Shown here: positions 1 to 7,814 of the stretch, piece after piece | How the letters are laid out: the number at the start of each line of letters is the position of its first letter | Numbering within the stretch: the stretch's first letter is position 1 | Assembly: GCA_025462785.1 (NCBI GenBank) | Contig: JAOAPG010000420.1 | Span: 1 to 15,430 of the forward strand | Source: Acidobacteriaceae bacterium | Lineage (GTDB): Bacteria; Acidobacteriota; Terriglobia; Terriglobales; Acidobacteriaceae | DNA: 15,430 nt | Reading direction: 5' to 3' | The notes under the pieces: generated by a model | The model's database searches: none | What the model saw: the letters and a program-made list of their open reading frames with translations, nothing else | What the model was told of the DNA's origin: nothing | Translations under genes and position numbers: made by a program

Positions 1-1390
1 GAAATTCCGCGCGATTTCGATTTCCTTACGGTCCACGACATAACCCACCTAGATGCGCTCTGGGAAATGGCCGACCTTGTTACCACGGAAGACGACCGAA
101 TTTCTCCCCTTGAAGCTTTTGTCTTGGGCGGAGCCTTTCTCGTTCGCGACGTGGGCATGGGATTGGCGGCCTACCCAGATGGTTTTGACAGACTACGTCA
201 GCAGCCAGAATTCAAAGATATTGTTGCCGCATTGCTTACGGCGAGACTGGGTCGGCACCCGTCGCCGCAGGAATTGGAAGGACCGGATGACGCGGTAATA
301 AACGAGGCGAAGTTCAGTTTCATCAGAAATCTTCACGCCTCCCGAGCAGAGCAACTCGTTTCCGCAACCTGGCGGGACAGAGCTTCAGGCAGAAATTATT
401 ATTTGTTGGATGACGCGGAGTTGCGGGACAGCCTGGGTCCCAACATTGGGAGGATTGCTCATAGTCATTGGTGGCCAACTAGCCAGTTACGAGATGCCTT
501 TAAGCGACCGCTCGGCGCACCGGCTAGCTTTCCGAAGGGTTGGCAGGTCGACACTTTGAAGCTCGCATGTATTTTACGAGTGACCGACGCAGCCCACGTC
601 GATGCGCCGCGCGCACCAAGCATTCTGAAGGCATTTGGGAATCTTCCGACTGACTCGGTTGACCACTGGAATTTCCAAGAACATATGCACGCGCCTACCT
701 CCAACAGGACTACTTAGTCTACACATCGGGTCGACCTTTCCCCGCGAGCGAGGCCTCATCGTGGTGGCTCTGTTCAGACGCCCTGCGCATGATCGATAGT
801 GAGTTAAGAGGCGTAGACGCGCTCTTGGTTGATCTTAACCGGAAGAGACTGGCAGCTAGGGGCGTTGCAGGGGTAGAAGACCCATCCCGACTAGCTGAAT
901 TTATTCCCACTGCCGATTGGTTCCCAATAGACGCACAAGTGAAGGTCGGTAATGTAGCTGGCTTGGTAAGCAAACTGGCGGGCGAGGAGTTGTACGGCCA
1001 AGATCCCACGGTACCGCTCCGAGAACTCATTCAGAACTCAGCTGATGCGATTAGTGCGAGGAGGGTTCTTCAGCATCGCGGCGACCACTGGGGAGATCTC
1101 GTTGTCCGGCTCGGAGAAGACGACAGTGGACACTGGATCGAGGTTGAGGATCTGGTGTTGGCATGTCAGAGCACGTGTTAACAGGTCCATTTTTAGATTT
1201 CGGAGCTTCCTTGTGGTCTACGCCCGGTGTCGTACAGGAGTTTCCGACCTTGCTGTCGAAGGGAGGTCATCAAGGACGGAGGCACCAGAATCCGCGTCTG
1301 GCTGAAAACTCCACCAGATGCGAAAACTGGGATACTGAGTATTCAGAGTGACCGCTGGTATGAGCGCGGGGGCAAGTACTCGCTGTCCAA
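1..1390 (+). pseudogene. HD-domain / HSP90-like (GHKL) ATPase remnant, 5' end outside window
   Basis: Reading is open from base 1 with no start, so the gene enters from the left. The first segment carries an HD signature (HDITHLDALWEMAD at bases 37-78) and a second conserved stretch GGAFLVRDVGMGLAAYP. Near 690 the frame slips by one missing base, and the adjacent frame continues AYLQQDYLVYTSGRPF. This leads into YGQDPTVPLRELIQNSADAI (about 992-1051), the E-N-D N-box of GHKL/HSP90-type ATPases. A second missing base near 1150 breaks the D-x-G-x-G box: VED continues in the next frame as GVGMSEHVLTGPFLDFGAS. At about 1260 LLSKG jumps straight to REVIKDGGTRIRVWL, so the part that should hold the GxxGxG ATP lid is deleted. 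Homology fades near 1385 at a GNAT fragment. The architecture (N-terminal HD, then HSP90-like ATPase) matches large ATP-binding proteins of unknown function; that name comes from memory of the family. Clearly non-functional as read. Confidence -1.
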
Positions 1391-1782
1391 CCTCGCTCAG
1401 TTTGAATTCGCGCATTGCTCACGAGCGATTGCTCCGTATCTGTTTCGGGGATTACGACCGCGAAATGGTATTAGTCGCCGAGCAATGTGACGCGCACACC
1501 GGCAGAGCGGAAATCGTAGGCGTAGGCCGGTTAAACAAGCTGCCTGATCACAACAACGAGGCTGAAGTCGCCGTCCTGGTTTCCGACAGGTGCCAGAATC
1601 GGGGTTTAGGACTCGAGCCGCTCCGGCGCGTGATCCAGGTCGCTCGCGAAGAAAAAGTGGGTCGGGTCTCGTCAGAGATAGTGGGAGACAATGTCGCGAT
1701 GCAGGTGATCTCAAGAAGGCTTGGGTTTCGATTGCGGAGGCAACTTGGATCAGCCTCAGTCAAGGCCGTGTTGGAGCTTTGA
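1384..1782 (+). pseudogene. C-terminal GNAT domain remnant (Pat / acetyl-CoA-synthetase-associated type)
   Basis: In the frame ending at the TGA 1780-1782 the protein reads RIAHERLLRICFGDYDREM, then EIVGVGRLNKL, EAEVAVLVSDRCQNRGLG and NVAMQVISRRLGFRLR. This is the pattern of the GNAT domain at the C-terminus of Pat-type lysine acetyltransferases and ADP-forming acyl-CoA-synthetase fusions: beta4 AVLV, an acetyl-CoA P-loop close to Q/RxxGxG (here QNRGLG), then the NxxM helix. No start codon or RBS lies at a sensible place and nothing of the large N-terminal CoA-ligase part is present. The left edge runs into the ATPase remnant near 1385, so two unrelated gene pieces have been joined. The stop lies one base from the stop of the convergent dehydrogenase. 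A freestanding short GNAT gene is a less likely alternative, since the first ~45 codons of that frame resemble nothing. Confidence -1.
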
Positions 1783-1783
1783 G

Positions 1784-2776
1784 CTACGGGATAACTGCAA
1801 CAGCACCATCTACCCTCTCAGCCTTGACTGCGGCTAAAGCTTCGTTAGCTTGCTCGATGGGATACGCTGTGACCTTAGGCTGAAGGCGGATTTCCGCCGC
1901 AAGGGCAAGAAAATCTCGTGCGTCTGCGCGAGTCATGTTTGCCACGCTGCGTAGCTGACGCTCCCCCCACAAGAGACGGTCATAGTCAAATTCTGGAATG
2001 CGGTCGAGGTGAATCGCATTGATGGCAACTACTCCGGCCTTCCGAAGGCTCGCCAGAGCAGCAATCACCACATCACCGCTCGGGGCGAACGTGATCGCGC
2101 GGTCGAGTTCGACGGGCGGCTTCTCAGTGGCGTCTCCGACCCAGACAGCACCGAGTGACTCGGCTAACTTGCGATGCGAGGCTCCCCGGGTTGAGACGTA
2201 CACTTCACATTCCCACGCCCGCAAGACAGCAATTGCCAGGTGTGCTGATGCACCAAAACCAAACAAGCCCACGCGCTCGTCGTGTTGCACTCCCGCTACC
2301 CGCAAACTGCGAAAACCGATGATGCCAGCGCACAACAATGGCGCGGCATGCAAATCATCCAGAGACTTCGGTAGGGGGAAAACAAAGTCATTCCGGGCAG
2401 TAGCAAATTCCGCATAGCCGCCGTCCACCGTGTAGCCAGTGAACGTTGGCGAATTGCAGACGTTCTCTAGGTTGTGACGGCAATACCAACAGTCGCCGTC
2501 TGTTCCTCCCAGCCAAGAGACGCCAATGCGTGTTCCGAGTGGCAACTCTGGCGTGGCACCTTCAACAATTTCACCTACGATCTGATGACCTGGAATGAGC
2601 TGTTGACGACGCCGGGGAAGTTCACCTTCCACGATGTGAAGGTCAGTGCGGCATACGCCACAGGCGCGAACACGCAGAAGAACCTGGTCAGGCGTTGGAA
2701 TGGGCTGCGGCACGTCTGCAATCTGCAGCGGACGGTGCGAAATATCTTGCGGCGAATTCAGGACAGCAGCTCTCAT
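1784..2776 (-). CDS. zinc-dependent alcohol dehydrogenase (MDR family), 330 aa
   Basis: Medium-chain dehydrogenase/reductase predicted to oxidise or reduce alcohols/aldehydes with NAD(P) in the cytoplasm. Visible motifs: ACGVCRTDLH (catalytic Zn Cys42), IPGHQIVGEI (His64), PLLCAGIIGFRSLR (Cys149) and the Rossmann GLFGFGASAH (about 170-179). The end, LLWGERQLRSVANMTR and a DGAVAVIP tail, is complete for the family. The reading frame extends 31 codons upstream, but ATG 2774-2776 begins the typical MRAAVL and has GAGGG seven bases upstream, so I chose it. Odd: the structural-zinc loop reads TDGDCWYCRHNLENVC, keeping three of the usual four Cys; residue 93 is Asp. It is the only uninterrupted gene in the decayed segment and lies between GNAT and NifJ remnants. 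Such dehydrogenases are often found in fermentation/low-oxygen gene groups (family knowledge), so it may be a survivor of one. Whether it still works is unknown. Confidence -1.
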   Translation of the reverse strand: MRAAVLNSPQDISHRPLQIADVPQPIPTPDQVLLRVRACGVCRTDLHIVEGELPRRRQQLIPGHQIVGEIVEGATPELPLGTRIGVSWLGGTDGDCWYCRHNLENVCNSPTFTGYTVDGGYAEFATARNDFVFPLPKSLDDLHAAPLLCAGIIGFRSLRVAGVQHDERVGLFGFGASAHLAIAVLRAWECEVYVSTRGASHRKLAESLGAVWVGDATEKPPVELDRAITFAPSGDVVIAALASLRKAGVVAINAIHLDRIPEFDYDRLLWGERQLRSVANMTRADARDFLALAAEIRLQPKVTAYPIEQANEALAAVKAERVDGAVAVIP

Positions 2777-2964
2777 TCCATTGCCCTCAACCATTATCCA
2801 CTTTCTGAAGGGTGCGAGCACCGCGCCAATCATTCGCGTCAGCCCATCCTTACGTGTGATTTGAATCACACCCCTCTGTGAAGCCGGACGCCGACAGAAT
2901 TACCCCACTGAAGCATTCTGTATGTAAATAGTGACTGCTCAGCCAGCAGCCTTGAGGTGGGTTG

Positions 2965-3550
2965 ATGCCACGCAAGTTCAAAACCATGGATGCCAATGAG
3001 GCTGTCGCGAACGTCGCTTATCGCCTCAACGAAGTTATCGCTATTTATCCGATCACTCCATCATCCACGATGGGGGAATGGGCAGACGAGTGGGCGTCAG
3101 AAGGCGTGCCCAACATCTGGGGAACTGTTCCACCGTGGTGGAAATGCAGAGTGAAGGTGGCGCTGCCGGTGCGGTTCACGGCGCTCTGCAAAGAGGGGCG
3201 TTAGCCAGCACATTCACTGCTTCGCAAGGCCTGCTGCTCATGATCCCCAACATGAACAAGATCGCCGGCGAACTTACGGCTACAGCATTTCACGTTTCGG
3301 CGCGCACCGTAGCGACACATGCGCTTTCAATTTTCGGCGACCACTCGGATGTGATGTCGTGCAGAACTACGGGGTTTGGCATGCTGTGCTCCAACTCGGT
3401 CCAGGAAGCAATGGACATGGCGCTGATCGCGCATGCAGCCGCTCTCGAATCCCGCATCCCGTTTCTGCATTTCTTCGACGGGTTCCGAACTTCCCACGAG
3501 GTGAACAAGATTAAGGTACTCAAAGAAGAAGACCTGCGCGCGATCCGGCC
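2965..3550 (+). pseudogene. nifJ: pyruvate:ferredoxin (flavodoxin) oxidoreductase, N-terminal fragment
   Basis: The translation starts KTMDANEAVANVAYRLNEV, then IAIYPITPSSTMGEWADEW, the very conserved N-terminus of NifJ/PFOR, which makes acetyl-CoA and reduced ferredoxin from pyruvate. A single missing base near 3128 shifts the frame. Repairing it (GTVP to TVVEMQSEGGAAGAVHGAL) restores homology through TFTASQGLLLMIPNM, THALSIFGDHSDVM and PFLHFFDGFRTSHEVNKI. Homology stops near 3545 at KEEDLRAI; the remaining ~100 bases of the frame resemble nothing known to me. Only about 195 of the family's roughly 1,190 residues remain, with no TPP- or Fe-S-binding domains, so it cannot be functional. ATG 2965 has GAGGTGG (2953-2959) just upstream, so the original start and RBS are still recognisable; TTG 2962 is in frame but too close to it. 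The dehydrogenase is divergently oriented 188 bases away. Confidence -1.
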
Positions 3551-3653
3551 TGCTCTTTTTCAACCATTGACGTATGTATCCTCGTTCGAGGCCACCCCCA
3601 ATGTTCGGGGGACTGTCAGGAGCCTGGGGATTACATTGCACCGCTGAGTTTTA

Positions 3654-4250
3654 GCGATCGTCGCTGAACTCGGCCTCTGGTTTTGGGTAGCAGTTACACA
3701 CCTTTTGAGGCACGACACCTGCTGACCCTGCGTATCCGTCAAGTCAACCTTGGGGCCGGTACGATCCGACTCGAGCCGGGAACCACAAAGAACGATCAAG
3801 GGCGTGAGGTTAGTATGACCTTGCCGGCCCGAAATTTGCTGACTCAGTGTGCCAAATGCAAAGCCCCTGATGACTTCGTGTTCACCCGCGAAAACGGCAA
3901 GCGGGTGCGCGACTTCCGAGGAACGTGGACGAGTGCATGCGATGCGGCAAAGGTGCCGGGTCTGCTGTTTCACGATCTGCGGCGGACATCAGCACGAAAC
4001 CTGCGCCGTGCTGGGGTCGCCGAGGGTGTAATCATGAAAATCGGGGGCTGGAAGACTCGCAGCGTATTCGAGCCATACGCAATCGTGTCGCAATCTGATA
4101 TTAGGACATGCGATGACCAGACTCGAAGCAGGCCAGCAGCAGGACAACGCCGAAGCAGACCAAAAGCTCTTTGGTCAGAGTTTGGACAGGGTTGCAATAA
4201 CGAACCTCGAAATCGAGCACTATTCCTCCGCGCTCTATCGAGCCGCTTAA
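3654..4250 (+). pseudogene. tyrosine recombinase (phage-type integrase), frameshifted C-terminal catalytic domain
   Basis: Catalytic-domain remnant of a site-specific tyrosine recombinase. Key pieces: IRLEPGTTKNDQGREVSM (beta-hairpin with the catalytic Lys region), LLFHDLRRTSARNLRRAGV (the HxxR box), MKIGGWKTRSVF (the H/W position) and FEPYAIVSQSDI with the Tyr nucleophile; most relatives have Arg where this Pro stands. The frame changes at both ends. Upstream, AIVAELGLWFWVAV (from 3654) lies in another frame, and the first catalytic Arg region around 3690-3715 looks scrambled. Near 4106 the frame shifts again, after which a family-typical tail reads DAMTRLEAGQQQDNAEADQK and ends at TAA 4248-4250. 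The N-terminal DNA-binding half is missing. It lies beside tRNA-Leu, as expected for an integrase that uses a tRNA 3' end as its attachment site. An intact recombinase is ruled out by the frameshifts unless they are sequence errors. Confidence -1.
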
Positions 4251-4281
4251 ATAGTTCCTTATGATGAGTGGGTTTGGACGA

Positions 4282-4368
4282 TGGTGCCGGGAGGGGGGGT
4301 CGAACCCCCAAGGGCCGAAGCCCGGCGGATTTTGAGTCCGCTGCGTCTGCCAGTTCCGCCATCCCGGC
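4282..4368 (-). tRNA. tRNA-Leu (anticodon CAA)
   Basis: On the minus strand the acceptor 5' strand GCCGGGA (4368-4362) pairs with TCCCGGC (4292-4286), followed by discriminator A and an encoded CCA (4284-4282). The anticodon arm is GCGGA-CTCAAAA-TCCGC, giving anticodon CAA, which reads the Leu codon UUG. The long variable arm (GGGC-TTCG-GCCC) is typical of class II tRNAs, and the T arm is GGGGG-TTCGACC-CCCCC. The gene is complete and its 3' end faces the integrase remnant 31 bases away, making it the likely attachment site of the decayed element to its left. Confidence -1.
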
Positions 4369-4742
4369 TGATAAACCGTGATCTAGATCACCGAAATATT
4401 TGCTCGACTTGAGCGTCGAGATTTCCTTATTTCCGATGCCCAGTCTATACCTAAAGCACTCGTACTTCGCTTTTGCAACGATAGCATATTGGTCAAAAGT
4501 TGAGCCACTTTTCCGACGTCGTTCTAACAGCTGTCTAGCCACAAGCTAGAGCACAACTGAATGCCGAATCCCCTTAATGTGACCGAAATTCGAAAGTCTG
4601 TTTACCTGGAGCCAAATCGCGGAGTGTAAACTTTCTCTTCACTAGTAATTAGGGCAAGACAACCAAGCATGCTGCTGACAGTTTCGATCCTCTTATAATT
4701 GTGCGCGTTCGAATCCGATGATTCGGGTGTGCAGCGCTGAAT
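4369..4742. other. 374-bp spacer between tRNA-Leu and the CBM9-like gene
   Basis: I see no coding sequence with an RBS or recognisable product here. The right part should contain the tRNA-Leu promoter (reading left) and the promoter of the CBM9-like gene (reading right). A six-base inverted repeat TCTAGC-cacaa-GCTAGA lies at 4534-4550, too short to name. The base composition is more A+T-rich than in the neighbouring genes. Confidence -1.
4694..4725 (+). promoter_or_regulatory. candidate -10 box and operator-like inverted repeat upstream of the CBM9-like gene
   Basis: A perfect TATAAT (4694-4699) lies 43 bases before the ATG at 4743. The perfect inverted repeat CGAATC-cgat-GATTCG (4710-4725) sits just after the place where transcription would begin, a usual location for a repressor site. 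No good -35 hexamer is found at 16-18 bases: CTGACA (4675-4680) is only 13 bases away. This is a suggestion from position and symmetry alone. Confidence -1.
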
Positions 4743-5498
4743 ATGCGAGTGCGCGGACATTTCCTATTCGAATTAGGGGTTTTAATATTAACCTTCGGAT
4801 ACCTTCGTGGGGCGAGGGCGCAACTCATTCCCTCCGCCCTTTTTGCTCAGCCAGTCATTGAATGCATGAGTACCCAAGACGCAGCCATCGCCGTTAAACT
4901 CCGAGACCCACTCGCTAAAAACGGGTTCCCGCCCCAAAAAGCCTGGAGTTCCGCAATACCCATTCGCTTTTGCTCGGACTGGCAGAGGAAAAATCCGGAT
5001 TCGCTAAGACAAACAGAAGTTCGTACCCTGTGGTCCCCCGACGCCATCTTCTTTCGTTTTGAGGCAAAGTATCGTGATCTATACACGTTTCCGGAGCAAA
5101 ACATCCGGCATGATGAGTTATGGACGCGAGACGTGGCAGAGGTGTTTATTCAGCCGAATTCCGAGTCAGGTCATACTTACAAGGAAATAGAGATCAGTCC
5201 GAATGGTAACTGGCTTGACCTGGCGCTCACAAAGGGCAAAGCTTCTGACCTAAACTGCGACATGAAAAGCCGAGCTTCGATTGATGTGAAAGAAAAGGTT
5301 TGGACAGCCGACTTAGCAATTCCCGTCCAATGCCTGACGGCGCAATTTGACTCGAAGTCCGATTGGCGGGTGAACTTCTTTCGCGTTGAGGGAGCGGACC
5401 CGAGTCGGTTTTACTCTGCATGGCATGCGACAAAAACTCAAAAACCCAACTTCCATGTGCCTGAGGCCTTCGGTATTTTGCATTTCTCCTCCGAGTAG
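4743..5498 (+). CDS. secreted CBM9-like carbohydrate-binding domain protein, 251 aa
   Basis: The N-terminus (residues 1-26) is a signal peptide: Arg-rich start, hydrophobic core LGVLILTFGYL and an ARA cleavage site, so the protein is exported. The remaining ~225 residues look like a single family-9-like carbohydrate-binding domain: TEVRTLWSPDAIFFRFEAKY, ELWTRDVAEVFIQP, YKEIEISPNGNWLDL, VWTADLAIPV, WRVNFFRVEG and a closing AFGILHF. This is the pattern of CBM9-like proteins common in Acidobacteria and Bacteroidetes (recognised from memory). No catalytic residues are evident, so binding of a sugar polymer or oligomer is the likely job. ATG 4743 is supported by the signal peptide, though no strong RBS precedes it. 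The GH3 gene begins 79 bases downstream in the same direction, suggesting joint use on an extracellular glycan. Ligand unknown. Confidence -1.
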   Translation: MRVRGHFLFELGVLILTFGYLRGARAQLIPSALFAQPVIECMSTQDAAIAVKLRDPLAKNGFPPQKAWSSAIPIRFCSDWQRKNPDSLRQTEVRTLWSPDAIFFRFEAKYRDLYTFPEQNIRHDELWTRDVAEVFIQPNSESGHTYKEIEISPNGNWLDLALTKGKASDLNCDMKSRASIDVKEKVWTADLAIPVQCLTAQFDSKSDWRVNFFRVEGADPSRFYSAWHATKTQKPNFHVPEAFGILHFSSE

Positions 5499-5577
5499 CC
5501 TTCTCGCTAGAGCTCATTAACTGGACAACAAGGTATGATAATGGACACCAATTTTTACACTGAGGATGGTTAGAAAA

Positions 5578-7797
5578 ATGACTAAACCTTGCCGCGCGGG
5601 TATTGCCCTCGCCGCAATTCTTGTCCTCTCAACTGTACTTCCTTCCGCCTTCGCACAACATCATTCAGACAATCAGTCAGATAAGCAGACGCAAAGCCAT
5701 CCATGGATGAATACCGATCTTTCGCCCGATGAGCGCGCGGACATGGTGCTCAAGCAAATGACGCTGGACGAGAAGATAGATCTTGTACATGGGAATGGCA
5801 TGCGCGATTGGGGTAAACCGCGCCCTAACGCTTATCTGGGCATTGGCGGAGCAGGTTTTGTTCTTGGCGTGCCGCGGCTCGGAATTCCGATGATCCAGAT
5901 GAGCGATGCGGCCTACGGAGTCAGGAGCAGCGCTGAGAACGGCCGCTACTCGACAGCATTGCCATCGAACCTTGCTTCGGCCGCGAGCTGGGATACGCAA
6001 GCAGCCTGTGACTACGGCGCCTTGATCGGACGCGAACTGCGCGCGCAAGGTTTCAACATGACTTTAGGAGGCGGCACGGATCTTACACGCGAGCCGCGCA
6101 ATGGCAGGACTTTCGAGTATATGGGGGAGGACCCGGTCCTCGCTGGCACGCTTGTGGGAAACAGAATCAAATGCGAGCAAGCAGAACACGTAATTGGTGA
6201 TATCAAGCACTATGCTGTGAACGACCAGGAAAGCGGTCGCGAAGAAGTCGACGCGATCATTGACAAACGTGCCATGCGCGAAAGCGACCTGCTGGCCTTC
6301 CAGATCGGCGTTGGGATCGGCCATCCAGGGGCAGTGATGTGCTCCTATAACGCGGTGAACGGGGACTACGCTTGCGAAAACAAATACCTGCTGACCGAGG
6401 TACTCAAAAAAGACTGGGGATTCAAGGGCTTTGTGGTTTCCGATTGGGGAGCAACCCACACTACCGTGAAAGCTTCAGCGGCAGGATTGGATAATGAACA
6501 GCCGCTCGATGATTATTTTGGTCAGCCACTCAAGCAAGCTGTGCAGTCCGGCAAAGTTCCCATGGATGAACTGGATGACCATGTGCGCCGCGTTCTGCGC
6601 GCTGAGTTCGCGAGTGGGATTGTCGATTATCCAACCAAAAAGAGCGTTGTGGATATCGAGGGTGGCTTTGAGACGTCTCGCCGGATCGCCGAACAGAGCA
6701 CTGTTCTACTCAAGAATGACAATGGCGTGATGCCACTGGATCGCACAAAACTGAATTCCATCGCGATCGTCGGATTAAATGCCGACACTGCCATGATCTC
6801 AGGCGGCGGGTCGGCGCAGGTCGATCCACCGGGACGTCCCGCTTCAAAGTGGCAGGCGCGTGTATGGTTTCCAACTTCTCCTCAGAAAGCGATCAGCGCA
6901 AAACTGCCCGGTGCGAATGTGCGGTTTGATTCGGGCGAAAATCCGTCTTCTGCTGCCGAATTGGCGAAGAGTGCGGATGTAGCAATCGTGTTTGCCCATC
7001 AGTGGACGAGTGAAGCAATGGATTTGCCGAATTTGTCGCTGCCCAACAACCAAGACGCATTGATCGAGCAAGTAGCGGCTGCGAATCCGCACACCATCGT
7101 AGTGCTCGAGACTGGTACTGCGGTTACGATGCCTTGGATCGACAAAGTGAGCGGAGTTGTCGAGGCATGGTACGCGGGCAGCAAGGGCGCCGACGCGGTC
7201 GCGAATATTTTATTTGGCGATGTGAATCCCAGCGCGAAGCTGACTATGACTTTTCCGCGAAGCGAAGCTGATCTGCCGCATCCTCAGCTTGTAACTCCGC
7301 CCCCTGGAACAAAGGTCAAGGGTCCCAACAATAAGACGATCCTAACCAAACCAACATTTAGCGTGCACTACGATGAAGGACTGAAGGTCGGCTACAAGTG
7401 GTATGACGCGGAAAAGAAGCCGGTGCTATTTCCATTCGGCTACGGGCTTTCCTATACGACTTACAGCTACTCGGGGCTGACGGTAAAGCCAGGCAAAGAG
7501 ACGAGCGTGACTTTCACCGTGAAGAACACAGGTGGCCAGGCTGGTGCAGAAATTGCCGAAGTCTACGCCGCGTTGCCGGCAAGCGCGGGCGAGCCACCGA
7601 AGCGCCTAGTCGGATGGAAGAAGGTTCAAATCAATCCAGGCGAGAGTGCGAAAGTAAGTGTGACGATAGATCCAACGTATCTGTCGATATACGACGAAGC
7701 TCATGACGGATGGAAGCTGGTCCCCGGCGATTACACGTTCATGGTCGGAGGATCGTCACAGGATCTGCCGTTGAGTGCGAAGGTCAGTTTGCCGTAG
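5578..7797 (+). CDS. secreted glycoside hydrolase family 3 beta-glucosidase, 739 aa
   Basis: Predicted exo-acting beta-glucosidase (possibly beta-xylosidase) releasing sugars from oligosaccharides outside the cytoplasm. A signal peptide spans about residues 1-26 (CRAGIALAAILVLSTVLPS, then AFAQ). The GH3 N-terminal barrel follows, with GGGTDLTREPRNGRTFEYMG (about 162-181), KHYAVNDQESGRE and the nucleophile motif GFVVSDWGATH, Asp289. The GH3 C-terminal sandwich runs from about 350 to 620, and a fibronectin-III-like domain (VTFTVKNTGGQAGAEIAEVY to VSVTIDP, about 643-700) closes it. Length and domain order are normal for the family and no PA14 insert is seen. Frame and stop are secure. The start is less so: ATG 5566 is in frame but directly abuts GAGG 5562-5565, whereas ATG 5578 leaves a usable, if long, 12-base spacing, so I prefer it. 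It follows the CBM9-like gene and ends before a hairpin. Exact sugar specificity cannot be read from the sequence. Confidence -1.
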   Translation: MTKPCRAGIALAAILVLSTVLPSAFAQHHSDNQSDKQTQSHPWMNTDLSPDERADMVLKQMTLDEKIDLVHGNGMRDWGKPRPNAYLGIGGAGFVLGVPRLGIPMIQMSDAAYGVRSSAENGRYSTALPSNLASAASWDTQAACDYGALIGRELRAQGFNMTLGGGTDLTREPRNGRTFEYMGEDPVLAGTLVGNRIKCEQAEHVIGDIKHYAVNDQESGREEVDAIIDKRAMRESDLLAFQIGVGIGHPGAVMCSYNAVNGDYACENKYLLTEVLKKDWGFKGFVVSDWGATHTTVKASAAGLDNEQPLDDYFGQPLKQAVQSGKVPMDELDDHVRRVLRAEFASGIVDYPTKKSVVDIEGGFETSRRIAEQSTVLLKNDNGVMPLDRTKLNSIAIVGLNADTAMISGGGSAQVDPPGRPASKWQARVWFPTSPQKAISAKLPGANVRFDSGENPSSAAELAKSADVAIVFAHQWTSEAMDLPNLSLPNNQDALIEQVAAANPHTIVVLETGTAVTMPWIDKVSGVVEAWYAGSKGADAVANILFGDVNPSAKLTMTFPRSEADLPHPQLVTPPPGTKVKGPNNKTILTKPTFSVHYDEGLKVGYKWYDAEKKPVLFPFGYGLSYTTYSYSGLTVKPGKETSVTFTVKNTGGQAGAEIAEVYAALPASAGEPPKRLVGWKKVQINPGESAKVSVTIDPTYLSIYDEAHDGWKLVPGDYTFMVGGSSQDLPLSAKVSLP

Positions 7798-7814
7798 CTT
7801 CTGAGTAAAAATGC

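Noticed and set aside
1..1782. A functional two- or three-gene defence operon at the left edge
   Set aside because: The frames belong to one broken ATPase and one truncated acetyltransferase; the ATP-lid deletion and frameshifts exclude a working system as sequenced.
3595..3611. Small hairpin CCCCC-aatgttc-GGGGG
   Set aside because: Only five base pairs, no T-run, and located in decayed DNA between two pseudogenes; not enough for a terminator call.
3970..4542. Minus-strand open frame of 190 codons across the tRNA gene
   Set aside because: It reads straight through tRNA-Leu and the antisense of the integrase remnant, so it is a chance frame.
5566..5577. ATG 5566 as the GH3 start
   Set aside because: The GAGG motif directly touches it, leaving no spacing; ATG 5578 fits better, though the difference is only four residues.
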